Shown piece after piece: positions 1 through 6,940 of a DNA stretch of 6,940 bases (position 1 is the stretch's first letter; every line of letters starts with the position of its first letter). The position numbers and the translations under genes are program-made. Location: NCBI GenBank assembly GCA_947177535.1, contig CAMWUV010000031.1, positions 1-6,940 of the forward strand, written 5' to 3'. Source of the DNA: an uncultured Mycoplasma sp. (GTDB lineage: Bacteria; Bacillota_I; Bacilli_A; Mycoplasmatales; Mycoplasmoidaceae). The notes beneath the pieces are model-generated. The model saw only the letters and a program-made list of their open reading frames with translations, ran no database searches and was not told the origin of the DNA.

Positions 1-49
1 CCCACATAAATTTTATTATTATGCGTTGCACTTCATAATTCAATCGAGC

Positions 50-76
50 AAAACACAAAATTGATTTTTGTGTTTT
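50..76 (-). terminator. A/T-rich hairpin at the end of the lipoprotein gene
   Basis: The arms 50-60 and 66-76 form a perfect 11-bp stem (AAAACACAAAA with TTTTGTGTTTT) around a five-base loop at 61-65. On the minus strand the hairpin begins inside the TAA stop codon (78-76) of the lipoprotein gene, so the stop overlaps the stem. The stem has only three G-C pairs, and the T run on the minus strand is the arm itself (53-50), followed by GCTCG. It is a plausible but not classical intrinsic terminator. Because it is symmetric it could also act on transcription entering from the left. Confidence 0.55.
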
Positions 77-858
77 TATTCTGTTGGTGTATAGTATGTT
101 AATAATTCGTCAATGATTGAACTGTCAATATTAAAACTTTTAGGATTACTATCTTTTTTAAATGCAATAATTGCTCCATTGTCTGCAGTACTTGCTAAAC
201 TAGGTCTTATTTCTTTTACGTATTTAACAAGTTCTCTATAAGTAATTGCTGATTGATCATTTCTTTTGTAGTTATCAACTTTTACTTGTGCTTCAACTGG
301 CAAAGTTGCTTGAGTGTATTTACCAGGTGTATTACCTTCATTATATTCATTTAAAACATCATCAATAGTAAATTTGTCAGTTGGAGACTCTCAACCTGTT
401 TCTCCATATGACTCAATTGCATTTTCATTATAAACAGGAATATCTATATACATCAAAAAACTAACAGTAAAACCTAAATCTCCATTTTGTAAAATAGAAC
501 TAAAATAAGAATCAAAAAAATTACTTGATGAAAAATTTTGTTCATTGACTGTTTGGTTATTTGAACCTTCATTACCATTTCCATAAAGGAATTTAGCAAC
601 ATCAGCATTTGCTAAAGAACCATACATAAATATATAGTTACCAGAATTATAGTTTGATCCATAAATTGAAGATTCTAAACTAACATTTGAAGTTTTTAAT
701 TGAGTGTATTTAACATCACCATTGTTTCAATTTGAAGAATCCAAAACTTTTGAGTTAGTAGATGTAATCGCTGAACAAGATGAAAGAAAAGAAGGTAGTA
801 CAATAGCTGTAACTACAGGTAATCCATACTTAAAAATTCTTAAAAAATTTTTTTTCAT
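76..858 (-). CDS. Predicted membrane lipoprotein, function unknown
   Basis: A 260-residue protein, read through two in-frame TGA codons as Trp (nt 727-729 and 391-393) to a TAA at 78-76. The N-terminus MKKNFLRIFKYG is basic and is followed by a hydrophobic stretch (about residues 12-25) and a lipobox LSSC with Cys28. This is a type II signal, so the mature protein should be lipid-anchored on the outer face of the single membrane. Cys28 is the only cysteine, which supports a purely structural, acylated role. The mature part is rich in Ser, Asn and Tyr and has no further membrane segment. KYTQ occurs twice, near residues 50 and 180, and is encoded by a 13-bp direct repeat. The ATG at 858 is the first Met before the signal peptide. 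A GGAAGAG sequence lies only one base upstream, too close for an ideal ribosome site. I recognise no domain and do not see the M. penetrans P35 pattern. It is transcribed divergently from miaB and alone on its strand here. The lipoprotein call is firm; the role is unknown. Confidence 0.88.
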
Positions 859-962
859 ACTCTTCCATATTTTTATAGTTATTTTACTATCATAATTAAC
901 AAAACATAAAGAAATTATAATATAATACAGTGAATATAAATAAATTTTTTTAATTTGTAATA
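859..962. promoter_or_regulatory. Divergent promoter region between the lipoprotein gene and miaB
   Basis: All 104 bases between the two start codons are non-coding. Two overlapping TATAAT boxes lie on the plus strand at 916-921 and 921-926. Paired with TTAACA at 896-901, the second gives a spacing of 19 bases, slightly long, and would start miaB transcription near 933 with a leader of about 30 bases. On the minus strand the same stretch also reads TATAAT (920-915). A nearer alternative for the lipoprotein is TATAAA at about 879-874, with TTGTTA at about 904-899 as -35, but that would leave only a very short leader. I see no convincing Shine-Dalgarno sequence before miaB. The plus-strand box is reasonable; the minus-strand choice is uncertain. 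Confidence 0.5.
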
Positions 963-2414
963 ATGAATAGTAAAAAAAGAGATTTATCAAAATATTTTTT
1001 GCCAGATTTGAAACAAGCAAGAAAAAGAATTAAAAAGGCTGACATTATTGAAAATGGCTTTGAAATACCAACTAATTTAATTAATTATGGTGTAGGAAAA
1101 ACTTATCATATTAAAACTTTTGGTTGCCAATCTAATTTAAGAGATACAGAAACTATGATGGGGATGTTAGAACTAATTGGATATGAATTTAATGACAACC
1201 CTTTAACATCAGATTTAGTTGTTTTAAATACATGTGCTATTAGAGAACATGCTGAAGACAAGGTTTTTGCTGATATAGGAATTTTAGAAAAAATTAAGAA
1301 AACAAATCCAAATTTTATTTTTGGTGTTTGTGGTTGTATGGCTCAAGAAGAAGCTGTAGTAAAAAGAATTTTAAAATCAAATTCTAATATTGATTTTATT
1401 TTTGGTACACATAATGTTCACAGAATTTTGAACATATTAGAACAAGTTATTTTTGAAAAAAACTTAGTTGTTGAAGTTTGATCACATGAAGGGGATGTTA
1501 TTGAAAATTTACCAACTAAAAGAACTAATAATTTAAAAGGTTTTGTAAATGTTATGTATGGTTGTGATAAATTTTGCACTTATTGCATTGTACCAGTAAC
1601 AAGAGGAAAAATTAGAAGTAGAAGAAAACAAGATATTTTAAATGAAATTAACCAAATGATAAGTGATGGTTATAAAGAAGTAACTTTAATTGGTCAAAAT
1701 GTTAATTCTTATGGAATTGATTTTGATGATGGATCAAATTATTTATTTTGAAATTTATTAGAAGATGTTGCAAAAACAGGAATTGAAAGAGTCAGATTTA
1801 CAACAAGCAATCCTTGAAATTTTTCTAAACAAATAGTTGATATTATGAAAAAATATTCAAATATTATGCCTCATATTCATTTGCCAATTCAAAGTGGAGA
1901 TGAGTTAATTTTAAAAAAGATGAATCGATCAATGAGAATAAATGACTATATTGAATTAATTGATTATATAAGACTTAATATTCCTAACTGCTCTATCACA
2001 ACTGATTTAATTGTTGGCTTTCCAAATGAAACAAAAGAACAATTTAATAAAACATTAGAATTATATAAAAGAATAGAATTTGATAATGCTTTTACTTTTA
2101 TATATTCTAAAAGGGACGGAACTATTGCTGCAATTATTCCTGATGAAATTTCTATGGAAGAAAAAAAAGAAAGACTTCAAGAATTAAATGAAATGGTTAA
2201 ATATTATTCAAAAAAGAATAATGAAAAATATGTTAATAAAATAATTGATGTTTTAGTTGATGGTCCAAGTAAAAAAGATAAAAGTGTTATTTCTGGTTAT
2301 TCACCACAGTGAAAAGTTGTTAATTTTACAGGAAATGCTAAAAGTGGTGAAATTGTTAAAGTTTTAATTACCAGTGCTTCTAGATTTACTTTAAACGGTA
2401 AAATGGTTAATTAA
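963..2414 (+). CDS. miaB: tRNA-2-methylthio-N6-dimethylallyladenosine synthase MiaB
   Basis: A 483-residue radical-SAM methylthiotransferase that converts i6A37 to ms2i6A37 in tRNAs reading codons that start with U, using SAM and two [4Fe-4S] clusters. The N-terminal extension carries LSKYF and ARKR motifs like those of the longer Firmicute MiaB proteins. The MTTase domain follows with its three cluster cysteines: Cys55 (KTFGCQSN), Cys91 ([13 protein letters not shown]) and Cys125 (CGCMAQEE). The radical-SAM cluster motif CxxxCxxC is Cys201, Cys205 and Cys208 ([10 protein letters not shown]), followed by [16 protein letters not shown] (305-312) and [10 protein letters not shown] (348-357) are family core motifs. 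A TRAM-like RNA-binding domain covers about 420-480. Four in-frame TGA codons (nt 1479, 1749, 1815, 2310) encode Trp173, Trp263, Trp285 and Trp450; under the standard code the gene would look shattered. Frame and motifs run unbroken, so it is intact. The ATG at 963 is the first after an in-frame TAA at 951. It has its own promoter and no operon partner here. The MiaB motifs separate it from the related MtaB and RimO families with good confidence. Confidence 0.96.
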
Positions 2415-2421
2415 TTTAAAA

Positions 2422-2468
2422 TTTTTTATATTTATAAATTATTAATATTTTATTAATTTATTAAAAAA
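2422..2468 (+). terminator. Possible weak terminator after miaB (A/T-only inverted repeat)
   Basis: Starting eight bases after the miaB stop, TTTTTTA (2422-2428) can pair with TAAAAAA (2462-2468), and ATAAATTATTAATA (2434-2447) can pair with TATTAATTTAT (2451-2461) with a three-base bulge. The stem contains no G-C pair, and inverted repeats of this kind arise easily by chance in such AT-rich DNA. No better terminator is present before the next promoter. Confidence 0.25.
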
Positions 2469-2495
2469 TATAGTATAAATGTAGTTTATATAGAT

Positions 2496-2524
2496 TTGAT
2501 AATTACTAAAAAATGTAGGATAAT
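2496..2524 (+). promoter_or_regulatory. Sigma-70-type promoter of the large surface-protein gene
   Basis: TTGATA (2496-2501), exactly 17 bases, then GATAAT (2519-2524); each box differs from consensus at one position. Transcription would begin near A2531, giving a leader of about 36 bases. GGTG at 2557-2560 lies six bases before the ATG at 2567 and matches the 3' half of a Shine-Dalgarno sequence, so the ribosome site is weak. I see no long homopolymer in the -35/-10 spacer and no invertible-repeat arrangement with clear arms, so no phase switch is evident at this promoter. Confidence 0.6.
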
Positions 2525-2566
2525 TAAACCAGACTGTTGTTTATTTTATATTTTTTGGTGTAAATT

Positions 2567-5500
2567 ATGAGTAAATTAAAAAAAATTCATTTTCTAAAAT
2601 TTTCTTTATTATCTGGTGTAACAGCTCTTTCTCTTGGTGCTGTTTTTTCTAATTTTAAATTAAATGACACAATTAGTTTAGTTAGTAATAATAATCATAC
2701 TACTACTGCAAATGTAAATACTGCTGCAAGTGGAACTGATGATGTTTTTAAACAATTTCAAAAAAATAACAACACTAATACTGCTACTGGTGTTACTATT
2801 TATCCATTTGATTTAAACAACAACAACAATTCTTATGAAACTGATACTGTTAATCAAAATCAAATTATTCAAAATACTGCAAATGATGATTCAGGAAATA
2901 CTGGTTTTGCAACTTTTGCAAAATTTAATAATAATGATGCAATTGTAAAATTTTTATCAACTAATACATATAAAGATAACAATGTTTCTAAATATGCAGG
3001 AACAGTTGACTGAGTGGTAACTAAAGATGATTTAATCAAATTAGCCTATAAAGGTATAAATGGTTATGATCCAGGAAATACAAATGATTATACATTAACC
3101 TTTAAATCAATGTTATTTTCATCTGGTGGTAACACTGCACCTAAATCACTTTTTGTTATTGCTCAAATTAAAAAAACTAGTGATGATAATGATGTAAATA
3201 ATGGAAGTTTTTTATTTCAAATAAATTGATCAGATGTAGAAGATTCTTCAATTGAGGGAGATACAAATGCTGGAAGTTATAGACTTGCAGCAGTTCTTTC
3301 TAAAACAACAACAACAAGTGGTACTACAACTAATTTCATTGATTATAATTTTTTAGTAATGGAAGCTGTTTCTACAAACACAATGCAAGCCATTTACTTA
3401 CCTAATCGTAGTAGTAGTAGTAGTAGTTACTCAGGAAAATATGTTACAGTATCAAACTCATTGTTTGGAACCACTTCAACTAAAGCATCTGTTGATATCA
3501 CATTTTCAAATGATAGTAGTTATTTTGCAAGTGGCAAAACATATGTTCCAGTTTATGTTAATAGAATTAATTCAAGATTTTTCTTTATTTTTCAATTAAC
3601 AGATGGTTCTACATCTAATTCTTTAGTGTTTGTTAGATCTGAGGAATTAACTGATAATGCTAGTGCTAGTATATCAATTAGTGGTGCTAATAATTTTAAA
3701 ACATTGAATTTAACAAATTATACTAGTTCACAAAATAAAATGTTTAAAACAAACATTTATTATAATCCAAGCGCTTCATCATCAAGAGCAGATTTTAATT
3801 TAGTTATTAGCTCTCCAAATAAAGATGAATATGTTTATTCTCAATTTGATTTTATTTCATTTAATTTTCCAAATTCTCCAATAAGCACAACATATGACTG
3901 ATTTGAAAGTACTGGATTTATTTCTCAAATTGTTCCATATTATTCACTTAATAGTTATACTGTTAGTGGGTATTATGCTTTAACTTCTGCTAATAAAGTT
4001 ATTTCATTAAAACCAGATTTTAGTTATGATAAATTAATTTATGATTTTAATAGTTCAGTTTATCAATTGGGTAATATTTATACAATTTATACAATTCCTG
4101 GAAGTTCATCAGGTGTTTGATATGCACAAATGACTGATGGAACATTTGCAAAAATGAATTTTAGTAATTTGGTTGGACAGTGAGATAAACTTGAAGAAAA
4201 TTCTTCTTATGAAAAAGAAGCTGATTTTACTATAAAATCACAAGATGAAGTTGATTCTTCTGTATTTTTTAGACAAGTTGTTAATTCAAGTGGTAATGGA
4301 TTTGATGGAGCTTTTACTGATTTTTTAAGCGGAAGTACAGTTTGAAAAAATTTCTTAGATTTTGATGAATTTTCAATTGATGGTCAACTTCCAGCTGGAA
4401 CTGAACCTGTTGTAACAGTTAGTATATTTAACCAGAGTGATAATAATTACTATTTTGGTAGTAATCCTACTCAAAAACTTGAACCTAATAAATCAAATAG
4501 TTTAACATTGGTTTTTACACAAAATTTAAGAAAAATAAGTGCAGGTGGTAATCTAGATTACTCAGATAGTAAAAATGTTATTATTGGTTCTTATACTTAT
4601 ACTTTCTACTATGGAGAAGCAAAAATTAATAATAACTATAAAGGTTCTACAAGTTATGCAAATTATGATTTATATAAATCAATAACTGGTTTAACTATTC
4701 CAGAATATGTATTAGAAATGTATCCTTCAAAAATTGCATCATTAATAAATGGTACTGATGCAGATAGTGAAGATAATACAAATTTTATTAATTCATTTTT
4801 AAAAATGGAAAATATAGTAAGTCCAGTTGTTACTGCTTCTGGTAATGATATTACAGGATCACTAACAATAAATGTTTCAGTTCCATATATATGAGATGTT
4901 GGAAACATTGTTACTCCTGGTGCAAACTGAGTATTTACTTTTGGAACAAATACTGAACCATTTTTTAAATATAATCCATTTGGATTTACAGATTCAGTGA
5001 ATTATGTTTCAAATGCTAGTGTTATTCCTGTTGATGAAAATTTTGCAAAATCATCAAACAATGATGAAAAAATGAATAATTTAATTAGTAAATATTCAAC
5101 AATGTTGCCTTCAGAAGTAAGTAAAGAAAATTATTATAATGATTTTTTAGTGCTTGGTCCTGCATTTGCACTATCAAGTAATATTTCTAGTAATTTAATT
5201 GTTTTACCTACAAGTGATAGTGATGCAAATATTACTATTATTCCAGATGATGCAAACGGATCTGCTTTTGTTTCAATAAATTTTCCAAAAATTGGTCCAG
5301 ATGAAAACTATACAGTTAATTTTACAACACCAAATATTTTCTTAAAAGATCCATCTGCTTCTCAGAGTGTTTATTTTACTTGAAAATCAGTTAATCAAAT
5401 AAGTGAAACTATTACATTAAGTGATTTTAAAGCTTCTGATATTGCTAATTCTTTACAGTCATCATCTTATGTTGATCAACTAGCAATGTTAGATAATTTC

Positions 5501-6811
5501 GCTGTTTATTCAGATTATTATGCAAACTTAATAGCTAATGGTAAATTAGATATAAATACAAGTTATTATGATAAACAAGGGTTTTTAATGATTTCTTTAT
5601 CCCCAGTCAATGGGGTAGAAATTCCTGGAGTTGATACTGAAATTGTGATGTCATATAACTCATTTAAAACCGATAATAATGGTTCATCAAACATTGATGT
5701 TAATGATGCATCTAAATTTACTTCTAATTTTAGTTTTGGAACTTATTCAGCAAACAATACAAAATCTCCTTCTTCTATTACTATCAATGATTTAGTTACT
5801 GGTGGGTTACTTTCTCAAAATTTTGAAAATTGACTTTTAAATGATTTAGCAGTTATTAATTTAACTCCATCTAATTTAACTGGTACTTTAAAAGTATCTA
5901 TTACTTTAAAAAATTATTCTGATAATGGAACAATTACTCCTTTAAAAACATTTTCTACTAATATTGGTGGGTTTGCAACAAGTAGTCAAAGTTCAAATAT
6001 GTTACTTTGAAAAACTAATGATGATGAAACATTAAAGCAAAAATTACCAAGTGCAATAATTGATGCTGCTACAAATACTGCAACAGCTAATGCTGGTAAC
6101 CAAACAGAAAGAATTAATTTTGAAAAATTATTATATTTTGCTTACATTTCAGATGATTTAAGAGCAAAATTGGATGCAAATCCTTCAATGATATCAGCTC
6201 TTACAGTTCAACCTGATGATAAAAGCGGTAACTTAATTATTACTGCTGTAATTGTAGAAAATGGTATATCAACAGTTTACACTAATACATTATCTGGTTT
6301 AGGAACAAGTGCATCTTTACAACCTGTAATTACATTCAATGTTGATGATGCATCTGGTAATAATGCAGTTTTAAATGGATTAAGAGAATTAAATCCTTCA
6401 AAAATTTCTATTGAAAATTCTGACTTGTTACAGTTATTTACAATTTCTGATTCTTCACCAAATTACATTACTACAATTGATTTAAGTTATGATGACTTTG
6501 GCGGAACTCTTACAGTTAATATTATTGTTAAAGATGCTGCTGGTACTGAATTAGCTTCTAATTCAAGAACTTATACAGGTTTTTTAACTGTTAAAGATAC
6601 ATCTAAAGGTACAAATTGAGGAATTGTAGTTGCTGCTATTATTGTTCCATTAGTTGTTTTATTAGTTCCAGTACTTTTAATTGGTCAAATTCAACAAAGA
6701 AAAAATATGAAAGCAATTGCTAAAAGACTATCTACTAGATTGAAAGAAGAACAAGAAAGAGAAAAAAGATTGAAACAACAACAACTTCAACTTTCTCAAA
6801 AGAATAGATAA
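2567..6811 (+). CDS. Large repeat-containing membrane-anchored surface protein
   Basis: A 1414-residue protein read through twelve in-frame TGA (Trp) codons from the ATG at 2567 to a TAA at 6809-6811. A basic N-terminus (MSKLKKIHFLKF) precedes a hydrophobic segment (about 13-28) with no cysteine, so it is a signal peptide or uncleaved anchor and not a lipoprotein signal. Residues about 35-115 are low-complexity, rich in Asn, Thr and Gln. A long Ser/Asn/Tyr-rich, beta-like ectodomain follows, with a six-Ser run at 282-287. From about residue 711 to 1339 there are degenerate repeats with a PS-x-I/V opening and a later G-x-L-x-V strand, some ending in G-F. This resembles the lipoprotein-17-related (lipoprotein-associated) domain of mycoplasma surface proteins. 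Residues about 1352-1373 form one membrane helix, followed by a 41-residue tail rich in Lys, Arg, Glu and Gln, probably cytoplasmic and coiled-coil. I saw no cysteine anywhere. Adhesion, host binding or antigenic variation are possible roles, but this is inference. The gene stands alone between its own promoter and a hairpin. Confidence 0.9.
3410..3427 (+). repeat. AGT trinucleotide run (six copies) encoding Ser282-Ser287
   Basis: Six perfect in-frame AGT codons follow CGT and precede TAC inside the surface-protein gene. Slippage here would change the number of serines without breaking the reading frame, so it could vary the length of a linker but not switch the gene off. The tract is short and nothing in this single sequence shows that it varies. 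Confidence 0.85.
4697..6583 (+). repeat. Six degenerate protein repeats in the surface protein's second half
   Basis: By eye I place units at nt 4697-4951, 5090-5341, 5402-5668, 5765-5974, 6041-6304 and 6386-6583. The clearest openings are YPSKI (residue 719), LPSEV (847), KLPSAI (1159) and NPSKI (1276). The later strand motif appears as GSLTINV, GTLKVSI, GNLIITA and GTLTVNI, and three units close with GGF, SGLG or TGF. Units three and four lack a clean LPS opening, and unit five has a long insertion with a second PS motif (NPSMI). The copies have diverged at protein level and I see no long DNA identity between them, so recent duplication or recombination is not indicated. The match to the lipoprotein-17-related domain rests on pattern resemblance only. 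Confidence 0.5.
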
Positions 6812-6830
6812 TATAGTTAAAATTTAGTAA

Positions 6831-6863
6831 AAAAAATGGAAATCTTAGTGATTTTCATTTTTT
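6831..6863. terminator. 14-bp hairpin with flanking A and T runs, probably bidirectional terminator
   Basis: The arms 6831-6844 and 6850-6863 pair over 14 bp (one G-T wobble, 6839 with 6855) around the loop TTAGT (6845-6849). On the plus strand the stem ends in six T's, placed 20 bases after the surface-protein stop codon. The left arm is preceded by further A's, so the minus strand also shows a stem followed by a T run. It should end the surface-protein transcript and could also serve a minus-strand gene arriving from beyond the right edge. Confidence 0.75.
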
Positions 6864-6940
6864 ACGCTCAATGATTACCATATTATTTATATTTTTAAAA
6901 AAAGTTGCTTTTAAAATTTGACTTTTGCAAAATATAGGTT
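6864..6940. other. Non-coding right edge, nothing assignable
   Basis: These 77 bases carry stops in several frames on both strands and no credible start with a ribosome site. TTGACT at 6918-6923 would be a good -35 box, but its -10 partner would fall just outside the window. TTTTGCAAAA at 6923-6932 is a perfect ten-base palindrome, common by chance in this composition. Confidence 0.4.

Noticed and set aside
704..895. Plus-strand 63-codon open frame across the lipoprotein start region
   Set aside because: It lies antisense to the signal peptide and lipobox of a well-supported lipoprotein, and its hydrophobic end comes from the complementary A/T runs.
859..1020. Upstream extension of the lipoprotein frame to a Met near 1020
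   Set aside because: The extension would overlap the start of miaB antisense, and the Met at 858 starts a textbook lipoprotein signal peptide.
1479..2312. miaB as a pseudogene broken by four stop codons
   Set aside because: All four breaks are TGA, each falls where Trp is acceptable, and the frame and all motifs continue through them; this is code 4.
2415..2566. Invertible promoter like those reported for M. penetrans P35 genes
   Set aside because: I could not find paired arms flanking the promoter; the only inverted repeat is A/T-only and lies upstream of the -35 box.
2814..2828. AAC/AAT codon run as a CRISPR-like or regulatory repeat
   Set aside because: It is part of a low-complexity Asn-rich coding stretch, too short and irregular to be anything else.
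4663..4908. Minus-strand 81-codon open frame
   Set aside because: It is a shadow of the large surface-protein gene, with no promoter or ribosome site of its own.
3011..6619. Surface gene split into several small genes or decayed
   Set aside because: All twelve internal stops are TGA in one continuous frame that ends in a membrane helix and a TAA. No frameshift was found.

Overview
The window comes from a wall-less bacterium of the class Mollicutes. It is very AT-rich, and all three genes can only be read through if UGA encodes tryptophan (genetic code 4). Every one of the 18 tryptophan codons I can place is TGA and none is TGG. The protein types, a small prolipoprotein and a very long anchored surface protein with degenerate repeats, fit a mycoplasma. 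My guess is the pneumoniae group (Malacoplasma/Ureaplasma-like), but nothing here fixes the species.

Layout from left to right. A short non-coding edge ends in an A/T-rich hairpin (50-76) that overlaps the stop codon of a minus-strand lipoprotein gene (76-858). A 104-base divergent intergenic region follows, with back-to-back TATAAT-like boxes. It drives the lipoprotein to the left and miaB (963-2414, tRNA methylthiotransferase) to the right. A 152-base A/T-rich spacer then holds a possible weak miaB terminator and a near-consensus promoter (TTGATA, 17 bases, GATAAT). That promoter serves a 1414-residue, cysteine-free surface protein (2567-6811). This protein has an N-terminal signal or anchor, a low-complexity Asn/Thr region, a long beta-rich ectodomain whose second half carries about six degenerate repeats, a C-terminal membrane helix and a basic cytoplasmic tail. 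A 14-bp symmetric hairpin (6831-6863) closes the gene, and the last 77 bases hold no supportable feature.

Functionally this is one conserved tRNA-modification gene flanked by two surface-protein genes. The surface genes look accessory and probably face the host. No sign links miaB to them beyond the divergent promoter region shared with the lipoprotein. I see no tRNA, rRNA, CRISPR array or complete mobile element. I do not see a new multi-gene system. The least explained object is the large surface protein.
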